Below are positions 1 through 9,028 of a DNA stretch of 64,000 nt, one piece after another (positions within the stretch are counted from its first letter, which is position 1; the number at the start of each line of letters is the position of its first letter). Where the stretch lies: assembly GCA_031178305.1 (NCBI GenBank), contig JAPSJG010000001.1:1-64000 (forward strand), read 5' to 3'. Both the position numbers and the translations under genes were made by a program. The notes under the pieces were generated by a model, which saw only the letters and a list, made by a program, of their open reading frames with translations, did not search any database and was not told the DNA's origin. The stretch is from Sinorhizobium sp. GTDB lineage: Bacteria; Pseudomonadota; Alphaproteobacteria; Rhizobiales; Rhizobiaceae.

Positions 1-1253
1 ATATCTCCTCCGTTCGAGCTCAGGTAAGAGCTTTGGACCTTCATGCATATGGCGACCAGAACACCCAGGACAGTACACCGGAAAATTCCCCGCATCACCC
101 TAAGGCCGATTTCACCGCCCTGGCGCCCATGTTCCACCGGTCGCATCGTTGATGCCTCTTCAATTCTCCAGAGATCATGGACGATCGTATGAAGCAGAAT
201 GAGGCCCGCGAAAAAAAGATAAAAGCAGAGGCACATGTAGAGATATGCGAGACCTGTGAACACAATGGTCATCGGCACTGATATGATTTCAGGGTGCACA
301 ATGGCTAACTTGCCCCAATCTACCGCATAGTTGCCACCGCCGTTGATCAACGGGATCAAGCACACGCCGATCCACTGAAAAAGACCCGCGAACAAAACGC
401 AGATCAAGAAAACCGCCCAGTATGTGTACGAACAAGCTTGAACGTTGCGCGTCCAGGCATCGTCGCTTTCCAACCGGTCGCCCTGCGCTACCAGCCTGAA
501 GCGCGCGTCATGTTTCCAGAAGACCAGCAGCTCTATCACGGACGCGAAAAATAGCGGCAAGAGCACCATGAAGAGGAACGTCCAGTTCGGCGCCCATATA
601 AAACCGACCTGCTTAACGAGGCCATCCGCCCGGCTGTAAGTGGCACTGTGGATCCCCATGACATACGACAAAAACCCAAGGGCGGAGGCACCCGCGAATA
701 TCGACGCGGGTAAATTCAGGGGAGATCCATGGCTGAAAAGCGCCTCCGATCTTTTCGCCAAGCTGAAACCCTGTCTGCGCCGGGTGGCATCAATGCCTTG
801 TGGCAGATCGCCCGGAGGCTGCGTCTGATTATCGACCGTCACAGGAGGCGGCATATCTGGAACCCGCAGCGCCGTGCTGCTACCCGCCTTCCTCGAATCT
901 CGTCTCTTGGCGGTTAGCCGTGATTGCGCTGCGCTGAGCTCCGTCTGCCATTCGCTGGTCGCCTCCGGATCGTCGCACCCAAAGATCCGCGCCAGCCAAC
1001 GAATGTTGGAGGGGCTAATCCCCTTCTCGTTCTCTTGAAACCAGAGCTGCACCGTTCGCAAATCGACCCCGATCCGGTTGGAGTCGATCTGTGAAATCGC
1101 CTCCGCCAGAAGCTCCGGCGTCCATGGGCCTTGCGGAAAGCCGTCACTGTCCAATGGCCGGCCTGCTCCTGCAGCGGCTAACTGCTTGAACAGTTCCTTG
1201 AAATCGCTCCCGTCCTTAAGCGGTGCAACAAAAATCTTTCCGTTCTTTTCCAA
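1..1253 (-). CDS. RcgA-like membrane protein with N-terminal helix-turn-helix-like region (3' end outside window)
   Basis: The minus frame is open from about position 1289 to the left edge, giving over 417 codons. The N-terminal third is soluble and carries a helix-turn-helix-like stretch (residues about 50-90) containing VQLWFQENEKGISPSNIRW. A charged linker rich in Ala, Arg and Lys follows. Then come at least four hydrophobic segments, roughly at 733-668, 600-540, 425-355 and 300-200, for example FMVLLPLFFASVIELLVF. This architecture recalls proteins called RcgA on rhizobial conjugative plasmids; that match is from memory and unverified. No ATG lies near the domain start. TTG at 1253 is the best standard codon, and ATT at 1262 overlaps the stop of the small upstream frame. 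Either an unusual start is used or the start has been lost. Confidence 0.55.
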   Translation of the reverse strand, partial: MEKNGKIFVAPLKDGSDFKELFKQLAAAGAGRPLDSDGFPQGPWTPELLAEAISQIDSNRIGVDLRTVQLWFQENEKGISPSNIRWLARIFGCDDPEATSEWQTELSAAQSRLTAKRRDSRKAGSSTALRVPDMPPPVTVDNQTQPPGDLPQGIDATRRRQGFSLAKRSEALFSHGSPLNLPASIFAGASALGFLSYVMGIHSATYSRADGLVKQVGFIWAPNWTFLFMVLLPLFFASVIELLVFWKHDARFRLVAQGDRLESDDAWTRNVQACSYTYWAVFLICVLFAGLFQWIGVCLIPLINGGGNYAVDWGKLAIVHPEIISVPMTIVFTGLAYLYMCLCFYLFFAGLILLHTIVHDLWRIEEASTMRPVEHGRQGGEIGLRVMRGIFRCTVLGVLVAICMKVQSSYLSSNGGD

Positions 1254-1257
1254 TGGC

Positions 1258-1413
1258 TTAATGGCCCAAATTTCGTTTCGTTTCGTATCCTATCGTGCCT
1301 TCAGCCTCAATCAATGGTCTTAACGCCCGCAATGCAACTTGATCGGTGAGGCATTCCACCATGCTACTGTTGTCGTCATCCAGTTCGCGTACGTCCCGTG
1401 GTGCCGGGTCCAT
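1258..1413 (-). CDS. small hypothetical protein, 51 aa, overlapping the RcgA-like start
   Basis: This is a short frame with ATG at 1413 and a GGAG-type site just upstream at close spacing. The product is acidic in its first half (RELDDDNSSMVECL) and ends in TKRNLGH. The TAA stop at 1260-1258 overlaps the region where the RcgA-like frame must begin, as expected for translationally coupled neighbours. I do not recognise the family. It could instead be the C-terminal part of a longer gene that lost its 5' end, since the frame stays open upstream without a start codon to a TGA near 1524. Confidence 0.3.
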   Translation of the reverse strand: MDPAPRDVRELDDDNSSMVECLTDQVALRALRPLIEAEGTIGYETKRNLGH

Positions 1414-1516
1414 TTCTCCGCGCTTGAGCGCGGCTTTGAGTGCGTCAGCGACGGAGTGTGAGGCGGGGCAAAAAGAAGAGAGTGGAGCGAAAACAGCGGT
1501 TGCCCTTTGTGACTTG

Positions 1517-1819
1517 ATGGATCAGCATATCGCTGCGCTACGGGCGACCGCGGAAGCCGTTCGTGCGTGGGATGAAGGCAGGGCAGCCAGCGAGGTTACG
1601 AACGTAGCCTATGCAAACCGATTGTTGGGCGTTGCGCGGGATGAAGAAGCCGGCCGGCTGGCGATCGTCAATTACAGGCCGCGGGGCGATCGGGAATCGA
1701 GGCTGAAGCTGGCCTATATGGCGGCTTACCTGATCGCGACACGTGGTACCCTGAACGCCAATGAGATGAATTCCGTCTTGGAAGCCCCTCGCGATCGACC
1801 AAGCACATCGGTATCTTGA
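1517..1819 (+). CDS. hypothetical protein, 100 aa
   Basis: The plus frame is open from 1346, but its first 50 codons are low-complexity and antisense to the small minus-strand frame, so the more natural start is ATG 1517. The product begins MDQHIAALRATAEAVRAWDE and continues through two predicted amphipathic helices, with the segment LKLAYMAAYLIATRGTLNANEMN near the C-terminus. No ribosome-binding site is evident before 1517, so the gene may be 5'-truncated. Family and function are unknown; the protein-like composition is the only support for coding. Confidence 0.35.
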   Translation: MDQHIAALRATAEAVRAWDEGRAASEVTNVAYANRLLGVARDEEAGRLAIVNYRPRGDRESRLKLAYMAAYLIATRGTLNANEMNSVLEAPRDRPSTSVS

Positions 1820-2386
1820 GGCTCCCTTTATGCCGACTGCAGAGCAGAGAGCCGCCGACAAAATGAACAGCTCGACGTTCATCAGCGTAAAGTGCCAATC
1901 ACTCTCGTAGCGGCGTAGAAGCAAACGCCTGCACCCACATCGGAAGCAAGGGCCAGCACAAGGGTCGTCAACACGGTAGTGACGGCCCATTGGACGGCGA
2001 CGCTCCTAAGTAATGCCGGACTGGCGCGGCTTCATTTACGCCCCTACAATGCGGCGTCGACACGACAAAAGCCAAGCTGTTCAAGAAGAGTTAGGAAAAG
2101 CGCAGCGGTGCTCCAATGCGCAGCGGGCGCCCGTCGCCGGAATTCAGGCACTGCGCCCCCGCGCGGCGTCGCGGTTCCCGTGAAGCTAGTGCAGAGCGGC
2201 TGATCGACTTTAAGCTGATCACCCATACGCTGCCGCTTGCCAGGCGAATTTTTGTCCGGCTTGTTAGATCCAAACTTTTCCTCTGTCCGACCCACCATGT
2301 AAGAATTAGCGATCATCTGGAGGCGGAAAGCCTAGTGGCTTGCTACCTGCCTCTCACCGTCGGATCAGGGCCGTAGCGGCCACCCG
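1820..2386. other. gene-poor stretch with probable remnants
   Basis: No intact gene is recognised in about 570 bp. On the minus strand an open stretch (about 2031-1882) has no start codon but encodes two helix-like hydrophobic segments (VQWAVTTVLTTLVLAL and GVCFYAATRVIGTL). This resembles the end of a small DUF2061-type membrane protein and may be a truncated remnant. Frames between 2040 and 2380 have no recognisable product. Confidence 0.3.
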
Positions 2387-3274
2387 TCACACTTCTTCCG
2401 GTGCCTTCGCTGGACGAGTGATGCGGTAGATCTCTTCTAGGCTCATCATCTGCGTGAGGTCGACGTTCATCTTGGCGGCATATCCGAAGGCGCCACGCGT
2501 CAGGCAGGTTTTCGCAGCCGCTTCAGCCGCCTCCTTCAGTATCGCGTCGGGATGGCGATCGTTGAGCAAGCCGACGAGTACGTTGGCGATATGGGTGTCG
2601 CCGGCGCCCAGCGTGTCGACGGCGTCGACGGGCTGGGCCGGTGCCTCGAACACGCCCGCCGGGCCGGCCAGAAGCGCACCTTCGACGCCGCGGGTGACCA
2701 AGCTCCAGAGCGCGCCCGCTGCCCTCGCGCTCAGCGCCAGCGCCAGCGCTTCCTCCCGCGATGTGCCGCCTGCCGAAAAGGCGATGAGGAAGCAATGGGG
2801 CGCGACGAGAGCGATGCGCTCGCCGTCGTGTACGGTCGCGAGATCGTAGGACACCTTCGTCGCTTCGGCGAAGCGCGGTAACCAGGCATCGACATGGCTC
2901 GAGCGGCCGGTATGGACGGCGTCAAAGTCGGGAAGCCGCGCCATGTCCGTCGGGGAGGGAGCTATGATCGACACACCGAGGTTCGCGCCCACGAACACCC
3001 GGTCACCGTCCTGCGTCTCGATCACGCAATAGGCTGTCTGCCCGTTCTCGATTCGCAACGAAGAAACATCGACGCCTTCTTCGAGCAGTGCGTCGCGGAT
3101 CAGATGCCCGGCATCGTCGTTGCATACTGCGCCGGCATAAGCGGTCTCGGCCCCCGCCCGGCGGGCGAAAACGGCATGGTTCACACAGTTCCCGCCGGGA
3201 TACATAAGGCTCTGGCCGCGGTAGCAATCGACCACGTTGTCACCGAAAGCTAAGATTCTGGCGGCGCGCGGCAT
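2387..3274 (-). CDS. PfkB-family carbohydrate kinase, fructosamine/fructoselysine 6-kinase-like
   Basis: This is a ribokinase-fold sugar kinase of 295 aa, normal family length. It has the N-terminal substrate-site motif PGGNCVNHAVFARRAG (residues 26-41) and the PfkB signature DTLGAGD at 220-226, whose Asp is the catalytic base. It is expected to phosphorylate the sugar moiety of an Amadori compound at C6 using ATP, in the cytoplasm. The start ATG at 3274 is preceded by a perfect AGGAGG. A LacI-type palindrome lies 26 bp upstream, and the LacI regulator gene is directly upstream in the same direction. The pairing with an SIS deglycase at 9029-10030 and an amino-acid-type ABC transporter supports the FrlD/FraD-like assignment; other PfkB substrates remain possible. 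Confidence 0.75.
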   Translation of the reverse strand: MPRAARILAFGDNVVDCYRGQSLMYPGGNCVNHAVFARRAGAETAYAGAVCNDDAGHLIRDALLEEGVDVSSLRIENGQTAYCVIETQDGDRVFVGANLGVSIIAPSPTDMARLPDFDAVHTGRSSHVDAWLPRFAEATKVSYDLATVHDGERIALVAPHCFLIAFSAGGTSREEALALALSARAAGALWSLVTRGVEGALLAGPAGVFEAPAQPVDAVDTLGAGDTHIANVLVGLLNDRHPDAILKEAAEAAAKTCLTRGAFGYAAKMNVDLTQMMSLEEIYRITRPAKAPEEV

Positions 3275-3299
3275 CTCGTAAGGCCTCCTGAGAAGAAGA

Positions 3300-3313
3300 T
3301 GAGAACGTTCTCA
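3300..3313. promoter_or_regulatory. LacI-family operator, copy 1
   Basis: The perfect palindrome TGAGAACGTTCTCA lies just upstream of the kinase start. It is the strongest of four matching sites (also 4637, 10117 and 11699) and is the probable binding site of the LacI regulator encoded at 3371-4459. Confidence 0.75.
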
Positions 3314-3370
3314 TTATAGAACTGCGCCGCAAAACGCAAATGGTTTCCTTGGGTGGGCTGTTCTGCGAAC

Positions 3371-4459
3371 TTAGAGCCGGGCGACGGAGCCGCGTTCGAC
3401 CAATTCGGCGGGCATCAGCACCGTGCGGGGAGGATAGTCCTCGCCGCGAATGCGCTCCAGCAGCATCCGCGCGGCGGCCTCGCCCATGGCGAGGCGCGGC
3501 TGCGCCACGGTGGTGATGCCCGGACGGTGGAAGCTCATCCAGTCGAGATCGTCGAAGCAGATGAGGGAGAGATCTTGCGGAATCTTTAGTTTGAGTTCGC
3601 TGAGCGCCCGCATTGCGCCCTCCGACATGGTGCCGTCCGTGGTAAAGAGCGCCGTCGGCGGATCGGACGCCGTCATCAGGTGCGGGACGATCTCCTGCGC
3701 CGCGATGGCGGAATAGCTGCCCGCCCTTAGCGTCAGGCGCGGATCCACGGGCAGACCCTCGATTCGGTGCGCCCGGATATAGCCGAGAAGACGCTGCCAA
3801 CTCGGATACAGCGTCTCGCTTTCGATCGGATCCCCCGCGATGGCGTGGGTCAGAAACGCGTTCAGCCCGCCGCTCTCTTCGTCGACGAGTTCCGCCACAA
3901 TGCCGATCCGGCGGTGCCCGGCTGCAATCAGGTAGCGCACTGCCTGTTCGGCGGCGGCGATGTTGTCGGTCGCCACGCGATCGACCATCAAGCCGGCGAC
4001 GGCGCGGTCGATCAGAACGAGCGGGACGCCCATGGACCTGAGATTGTGCAGATGACGGGCCCTTCGCGTGTCGCTGGGGGTGACGATCAGCCCGTCCACC
4101 TGCTTCTGCGCCAGCAATTCGACCGAGTGAACTTCCTTGGACTGGACCTCGTCGCTGTTGGTGATCAGCAGGCCGAAGCCATTGGCTTCCGCGACGTTGG
4201 AAATACCGCGCAGAACCGAGGCATAGAAAGGGTTCTGGATATCGCCCGCCACCACGCCGATGGTGCGTGTCGTGCCCGTGATCAGGCTGCGGGCGAGGGC
4301 GTTTGGACGGTAACCGAGATTCTGCGCGGCCTTGAGGACCTGCTCCTTCTTCGCTTCGCTGGTATAACCGTAGCCGCCGAGTACGCGGCCCGCGGTCGCC
4401 GTGGAAACTCCTGCTGCGCGTGCTACATCCGCGATCGTCGCCTTGGTCTTTGGAGCCAC
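3371..4459 (-). CDS. LacI-family transcriptional regulator
   Basis: The 362-aa product has a classical N-terminal LacI helix-turn-helix (TIADVARAAGVSTATAGRVL, residues 8-27) and hinge (NALARSLITG), followed by a periplasmic-binding-protein-like effector domain with the IGVVAGDIQNPFY segment. The start is GTG 4459 with GGGAG upstream; no ATG fits the HTH. The gene lies between the sugar kinase and the divergently transcribed binding-protein operon. Four copies of TGAGAACGTTCTCA-like palindromes in front of the surrounding units imply that it controls the whole Amadori-like module, most likely as a repressor released by a sugar or sugar-amino acid. Confidence 0.9.
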   Translation of the reverse strand: MAPKTKATIADVARAAGVSTATAGRVLGGYGYTSEAKKEQVLKAAQNLGYRPNALARSLITGTTRTIGVVAGDIQNPFYASVLRGISNVAEANGFGLLITNSDEVQSKEVHSVELLAQKQVDGLIVTPSDTRRARHLHNLRSMGVPLVLIDRAVAGLMVDRVATDNIAAAEQAVRYLIAAGHRRIGIVAELVDEESGGLNAFLTHAIAGDPIESETLYPSWQRLLGYIRAHRIEGLPVDPRLTLRAGSYSAIAAQEIVPHLMTASDPPTALFTTDGTMSEGAMRALSELKLKIPQDLSLICFDDLDWMSFHRPGITTVAQPRLAMGEAAARMLLERIRGEDYPPRTVLMPAELVERGSVARL

Positions 4460-4636
4460 GTGGCACTCCCTCTCACAATTGAGCCCTGCCGGATGAGAAT
4501 CTTACCATGCGCATCTCGCAGATAATCGACGGGCATTTTTAGGTGTTAGCAGATCAATGGCGGTTTTCAACGCACTTGCAGCATGAATCGATGCGAAAGG
4601 GCGCTTGACGGACGGACAAACTCCGTGTCTCATATG

Positions 4637-4650
4637 TGAGAACGTTCTCG
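4637..4650. promoter_or_regulatory. LacI-family operator, copy 2
   Basis: TGAGAACGTTCTCG lies in the divergent region between the LacI gene and the binding protein, 71 bp before the latter's ATG. It could control both the transporter operon and the regulator itself. Confidence 0.7.
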
Positions 4651-4720
4651 CTAAATTTGCAAGGGGAACCAGAGAACGCAATTGCGGATCCGCCGGGTTC
4701 GCCACGACAAGGAGGTTGTC

Positions 4721-5566
4721 ATGTTTAAATCCGTTCTGGCTGGCTGTGTCCTGAGTGCGGTGCTGGCGATGCCGGCGCTCGCCGAGGTCATTCCCGCGCT
4801 CCACGATGCCCTGCCGCAGGAGTACAAGGAAAACGGCGTAAAGGCCGCGGTCTTCAACGATTGGGCACCGGACGAGTTTCAGGACGCTGACGGCCAGCTC
4901 AAAGGCTGGAGCGTCGATATCGCCAAGGAGATGGAAGAGCGCCTCGGCGTGCCCTTCACCTTCGAAGGGACGAGCTTCGACGCCATCATCCCAGGCCTTC
5001 AATCCAAGCGATTCGATGCGGGCTTCTCGTCCTTCGGCACCACGGCGGAACGCCTGAAGACACTGGATTTCGTCTCCCAACGCAAGATTGGCACCTCGTT
5101 TGCCTATCCGGCCGACAGCAAGCTCGACATCAAGACGGCGGCTGATGCCTGCGGTCTGACGGTTGCGGTGCTGAACGGCTCGTGGGATCTCGGGCTTCTG
5201 GAAAAGCTGAACGACAACGAGTGCAAGGATAATCCGGTGACCATGCAGACACACGGCACGCAGGCCCAGGCGGAGCTCGCCGTTCGCTCCCAACGCGCTC
5301 AGGCGACCGTGGCCGGTTCCGTCAAGCTCGCCTACATGGCCAAGCAGACCGGGGATCTGAAGGTGTCCGAACTGGTTCTCTCGCCGGTGAACAGCTGCAT
5401 CGGCGTGCGCAAGGGCGATCCGCTCGGGCAGGTCATGACGGATGCGATTCAGTCGATGATCGACGACGGCACCTATGAGAAGATCATGGCCAAGTGGGGT
5501 CTGAACGATTCCGGAATGCTGACCAAGGCGCTTTTGATCACGGAAGAAAATCCGGCGGACCTCTAG
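4721..5566 (+). CDS. polar amino acid-type ABC transporter substrate-binding protein
   Basis: This is a family 3 extracellular solute-binding protein of 281 aa. It has a Sec signal peptide ([21 protein letters not shown], residues 1-21) with cleavage before EVIPAL. The mature part contains the typical [17 protein letters not shown] lobe start and C-terminal [22 protein letters not shown] segment. ATG 4721 has AAGGAGG at ideal spacing. It starts a transporter operon with the permease (5635) and ATPase (6555). Given the kinase and deglycase nearby, the ligand is inferred to be a glycated amino acid or related opine; by family alone it would be a polar amino acid. Confidence 0.85.
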   Translation: MFKSVLAGCVLSAVLAMPALAEVIPALHDALPQEYKENGVKAAVFNDWAPDEFQDADGQLKGWSVDIAKEMEERLGVPFTFEGTSFDAIIPGLQSKRFDAGFSSFGTTAERLKTLDFVSQRKIGTSFAYPADSKLDIKTAADACGLTVAVLNGSWDLGLLEKLNDNECKDNPVTMQTHGTQAQAELAVRSQRAQATVAGSVKLAYMAKQTGDLKVSELVLSPVNSCIGVRKGDPLGQVMTDAIQSMIDDGTYEKIMAKWGLNDSGMLTKALLITEENPADL

Positions 5567-5569
5567 GAA

Positions 5570-5609
5570 CGCCCCCCCGGCCCGGGCTTTTCCTCCGGGC
5601 CGGGGGGCG
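5570..5609 (+). terminator. strong intergenic hairpin after the binding-protein gene
   Basis: A nearly perfect stem of about 15 bp (C-rich arm from 5570, G-rich arm ending at 5609) with a short T-rich loop begins 3 bp after the stop codon. No U-run follows, so it is more likely an mRNA-stabilising or partial-termination element. Such elements commonly keep binding-protein transcripts in excess over permease transcripts. Confidence 0.6.
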
Positions 5610-5634
5610 CTTGCGACCGGCACAGGATATGACA

Positions 5635-6558
5635 ATGTCTCAAGAACCGTTACACCGCCCCTCGATCCACGACGTCAAGCCCATCGCGGTGCCGAAGGTC
5701 GGCCACTGGATCGGCGGCGTGGTCCTTGCCATCCTGGCCGTCGTCTTCCTGCAAGTGCTCGTCACCAACAAGAACATGCAATGGAGCGTCGTCGCCGAAT
5801 ACATGTTCAGCCCGGCCATCCTGTCGGGCCTCGGCATGACGCTGCTCCTGACGTTCCTCGCCATGGTTCTCGGCCTCGCGATTGGCGTCGTGCTTGCCAT
5901 CATGCGCCTGTCGGCCAGCCGCGTCTTCCAGGTCGTCAGCTGGGGGTGGATCTGGTTCTTCCGAGGCGTGCCGCCGCTGGTCCAAATGATCTTCTGGTAC
6001 AACCTGGCGCTTCTCCTGCCCGAAATCTCGATCGGCATTCCCTTCGGCGGGCCGAAGCTCCTTTCCTGGAACACCAACCAGCTCATCACCCCTTTCAGCG
6101 CCGCGATCATGGGCCTTGCCTTCACCGAGAGCGCCTATGCCGCCGAAATGATCCGCGCTGGCATCCAGGCCGTGAATGCAGGCCAGACGGAAGCGGCCGC
6201 CACGCTCGGCATGAAGCGCGGGCAGACGTTGCGCCGCATCGTGCTGCCGCAGGCGCTACGCATCGTCATTCCGCCGATCGGCAACGACACGATCTCGATG
6301 CTGAAATTCACCTCGCTCGTCTCTGTGCTGGCGCTGCCCGATCTGCTCTATTCCGCCCAGATGGTTTATGCGCGCACCTACCAGACCGTGCCGTTGCTGC
6401 TCGTCGCGACGATCTGGTATCTCGTGCTCACCACGGTCCTGACGGTCGTCGAACATGCCGTCGAGCACCGATTGAAATCCGAACACCACGCCGGCGCGAA
6501 GAACGCGGGCGGGTTTTTCCCATTCCGGCTCTTCGCACGCCAGCGGGAGGCCATATGA
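5635..6558 (+). CDS. polar amino acid-type ABC transporter permease
   Basis: This inner-membrane permease of the HisM/GlnP family has about 307 aa and five to six hydrophobic helices. The EAA loop ([20 protein letters not shown] followed by [13 protein letters not shown]) contacts the ATPase. ATG 5635 has AGGA at 7 nt; ATG 5629 is an alternative two codons upstream. It follows the binding protein after the hairpin at 5570 and overlaps the ATPase start. As the only permease gene of the operon it probably forms a homodimer, whereas many relatives use two permeases. Confidence 0.85.
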   Translation: MSQEPLHRPSIHDVKPIAVPKVGHWIGGVVLAILAVVFLQVLVTNKNMQWSVVAEYMFSPAILSGLGMTLLLTFLAMVLGLAIGVVLAIMRLSASRVFQVVSWGWIWFFRGVPPLVQMIFWYNLALLLPEISIGIPFGGPKLLSWNTNQLITPFSAAIMGLAFTESAYAAEMIRAGIQAVNAGQTEAAATLGMKRGQTLRRIVLPQALRIVIPPIGNDTISMLKFTSLVSVLALPDLLYSAQMVYARTYQTVPLLLVATIWYLVLTTVLTVVEHAVEHRLKSEHHAGAKNAGGFFPFRLFARQREAI

Positions 6559-7346
6559 TGAACGACCAAATGACTGCCGAGCCGCTGCTGAAGGTCGAGC
6601 GCCTGCGCAAGAGTTTCGGCGCGCATGAGGTGCTGCGCGGGATCGACGTCGCGGTGATGCGCGGCGACGTGACCTGCATCGTCGGGCCCTCCGGCTCCGG
6701 CAAGAGCACGCTTCTGCGCTGTCTCAACTATCTCGAAAAGCCGACCGGCGGCGCGATCTTCCTGCGCGGCGAGCCCGTCGGCGTGCGCTGGAAGGGCGAG
6801 AAACTCTACGAGATGAGCTTCAACGAGCTAGCCCGCCAGCGTCAGCGGATGGGCATGGTCTTCCAAGGCTTCCATCTCTTTCCGCACAAGACCGTGCTCG
6901 AAAACGTCATCGAGGCGCCGGTGCAGGTCAAGCGCGTGCCGCGCGCCACGGCGGTCGACGAGGCGATGGTGCTTCTGGAGCGCGTCGGCATGAAGGACCG
7001 CGCGACCTACTATCCGGCGCAGCTCTCCGGCGGCCAGCAGCAGCGTGCGGCAATCGCACGTTCGCTGGCGATGAAGCCGGATGTCATGCTGTTCGACGAG
7101 CCGACTTCGGCGCTCGACCCAGAGCTCGTCGGCGAGGTTCTCGCAGTGATGCGTCAGCTTGCGGACGACGGCATGACCATGGTCGTCGTCACGCACGAAA
7201 TGGGATTTGCGCGGGACGTCGCCGATCACCTGATCTTCATGGACGGTGGGGTGATCGTCGAGCAGGGGCAGCCAGTCGACGTGCTGGCGCGCCCGCAGCA
7301 CGACCGCACGCGGGCCTTTCTGGCACGGGTTCTGGCGGACGCCTAA
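6555..7346 (+). CDS. polar amino acid-type ABC transporter ATP-binding protein
   Basis: This 263-aa ATPase has Walker [10 protein letters not shown] (44-52), signature LSGGQQQR (157-164) and Walker B VMLFDEP (177-183), with the HisP/GlnQ-type DPELVGEVL continuation. An insertion after residue 70 (about [17 protein letters not shown]) lengthens the usual core; a comparable insertion is seen in the other PAAT ATPase at 48160. Start ATGATG at 6555/6558 follows GGGAGG and overlaps the permease stop, indicating coupling. The stop is only 4 bp from the convergent cyclodeaminase-like gene. Confidence 0.9.
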   Translation: MMNDQMTAEPLLKVERLRKSFGAHEVLRGIDVAVMRGDVTCIVGPSGSGKSTLLRCLNYLEKPTGGAIFLRGEPVGVRWKGEKLYEMSFNELARQRQRMGMVFQGFHLFPHKTVLENVIEAPVQVKRVPRATAVDEAMVLLERVGMKDRATYYPAQLSGGQQQRAAIARSLAMKPDVMLFDEPTSALDPELVGEVLAVMRQLADDGMTMVVVTHEMGFARDVADHLIFMDGGVIVEQGQPVDVLARPQHDRTRAFLARVLADA

Positions 7347-7350
7347 GGCG

Positions 7351-8289
7351 TCAGCCGAGCGTCTGCGAAAGCGCAGCGGCGGTGAAAAGGTCGAGATGGG
7401 CGCCGCCGTTGTTCTTGAACACGGTGATCTGATCAGCGTGGGTGCGGCCTTCTCTTTTCCCCTGCACGAGCTCGAAAAGATCTGCCTCTACGGCATTCCA
7501 GGTAATTGCGCCGGATGCGACGGCCTGCGAAAGATCGCCGCCGCCCTGCATGTTGTTGCGGCTGTCGACGAAGATCGTGCCGCGCGTCAGGGCCGCGTTG
7601 TCCGCTTCTCGAAGATGAGGCAGATAGGCACCGACGAGATCGAGATGGGCGCCGGGCCGCAGAAGCGTGCCCTTGACCAGCGCCTTGTCCGACATGGTGA
7701 CGCAAGACACCACGTCGGCGCGGGCGACGGCGTCATCGAGATCGTCGCCGACCAAGGCGTCGATGCCCTTCTCCCGAAGCTGGGCTGCGACAGCCTCGGC
7801 CCTGGAGGGGGTGCGGTTCCAGATCGTGACCCGCCGCAGCGAGGGGCGCGCGGCGAGATGCGCTTCGGCGAAATGCGGAGCGAGCGCACCGGCGCCGACG
7901 ACCAGAAGGTCTTCGACGTCCTCGCGGGCGAGGATGGCGGCGCCGAGAGCGGAATCCGCGGCTGTCTTGCGCGCCGTCATGGCTGCGCCATCGGCGATAA
8001 GCAGCGGCCCGCCGGTCTTGCCGTCGAATAGCGCCACCAGCCCTTGAACGGCCGGCTGCGGTGGCGTGAGGCTCGTGTTCTGTGGAAAGACGCCGACCAT
8101 CTTCACGACGATTGGTCCGCCGGAAGCCCAGCCCGGCAGGGTAACGAACTGCGCTTCGCCGCCGGCTGGGTCGGATTGCACCACGACCTCGGAGGCAGGC
8201 ATTTCCCCGAGATGCGCCTTGCGCAGTGCCTCGATCAGAAACTGCCAGGAAAGCGCCGCGTGAACGGCGGCGGCATCGAAAACGAGCAT
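7351..8289 (-). CDS. ornithine cyclodeaminase / mu-crystallin family protein
   Basis: The 312-aa protein has the family's nucleotide-binding GAGALA (132-137) and the conserved MTARKTAADSALGAAIL block (104-120). Members catalyse cyclodeamination of ornithine or lysine, or act as alanine dehydrogenases, ketimine reductases or opine-type dehydrogenases, using NAD(P). It is the last gene of a three-gene minus-strand operon (SIS deglycase, GntR regulator, this gene) and probably processes the amino acid part released by the deglycase. The substrate cannot be fixed from sequence. GAAAGG precedes the ATG. Confidence 0.8.
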   Translation of the reverse strand: MLVFDAAAVHAALSWQFLIEALRKAHLGEMPASEVVVQSDPAGGEAQFVTLPGWASGGPIVVKMVGVFPQNTSLTPPQPAVQGLVALFDGKTGGPLLIADGAAMTARKTAADSALGAAILAREDVEDLLVVGAGALAPHFAEAHLAARPSLRRVTIWNRTPSRAEAVAAQLREKGIDALVGDDLDDAVARADVVSCVTMSDKALVKGTLLRPGAHLDLVGAYLPHLREADNAALTRGTIFVDSRNNMQGGGDLSQAVASGAITWNAVEADLFELVQGKREGRTHADQITVFKNNGGAHLDLFTAAALSQTLG

Positions 8290-8299
8290 GTCGAACCTT

Positions 8300-9010
8300 T
8301 CAGGTCTTGATCGTGTAGGTGACCAGATGGCTTGGGGTGACGAGCTGCGACAGAGCGAGCGGGCGCCCCTCGGCGTCGGTGACTATCTTTTCGATGCGGT
8401 AGACGGGCTGGGCGGCGCTGACGGAAAGAATGGCGCGCTCGCTGGCCGAGGCGAGGTTGACGTCGATCTGCCGCTCTGCATGGGCCGGCTCAATGCCGGC
8501 CTTGTCGCGCAAGGCGGCGAAGAAGGAGCCGCCGGCGGCGACCGTCTCTACCACATCGGGAAAGCGCGCCGCGTCGAACCAGAGGGTTTCCAGCGTCATC
8601 GGCCTGCCGTCGTCCTCCAGCAGCCGGTCGAAGCGGATCAGGGCTTCCGCCTGCACCCGGGCGCGGATGGCCGGCGCATCGGGATTGTCGGTCCGAGCAA
8701 GGATGCGATGGCTGGCTTTTCGGCCGAGCCCGTCCATCGTTTCGGAAAAGCCGGAGAGGGAAACGAGCGTCTGGCGCACCTTGCCCGGCATGACCAAGGT
8801 GCCGCGGCCCTGCTGCCGCTGCAGGCGGCCGTCGCCGCAAAGCTCGCCGATGGCGCGCCTGATGGTGATCCGGCTGACCCCATACCGCGCCATCAGCTCC
8901 GGCTCGGGGGGCAGAAAGCTGCCCTCGGCGAACTGGCCGGTTTCGATGCCGGCCAGGATCTCGCGCCGGACCTGTTCGTAGAGCGGCAAAAGGTTTGCTT
9001 GATCTTCCAT
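8300..9010 (-). CDS. GntR-family (HutC-type) transcriptional regulator
   Basis: This 236-aa regulator has an N-terminal winged helix (PLYEQVRREILAG then PELMARYGVSRITIRRAIGE, up to about residue 75) and a C-terminal UTRA-type ligand domain ending SQLVTPSHLVTYTIK. FrlR-type regulators of fructoselysine operons belong to the same subfamily. It sits between the SIS deglycase and the cyclodeaminase-like gene and should sense a sugar phosphate or glycated amino acid. The palindromes at 10046-10066, in front of the first gene of this operon, are its likely operators. Confidence 0.85.
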   Translation of the reverse strand: MEDQANLLPLYEQVRREILAGIETGQFAEGSFLPPEPELMARYGVSRITIRRAIGELCGDGRLQRQQGRGTLVMPGKVRQTLVSLSGFSETMDGLGRKASHRILARTDNPDAPAIRARVQAEALIRFDRLLEDDGRPMTLETLWFDAARFPDVVETVAAGGSFFAALRDKAGIEPAHAERQIDVNLASASERAILSVSAAQPVYRIEKIVTDAEGRPLALSQLVTPSHLVTYTIKT

Positions 9011-9028
9011 CCGCCCTTCCAGGCCTTT

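Noticed and set aside
1346..1516. Longer N-terminus for the hypothetical protein at 1517
   Set aside because: The first 57 codons are Ser-rich low complexity and antisense to a more protein-like minus-strand frame.
5570..5609. Rho-independent terminator ending the transporter operon
   Set aside because: The hairpin lacks a U-run and the permease and ATPase genes follow directly, so complete termination is unlikely.
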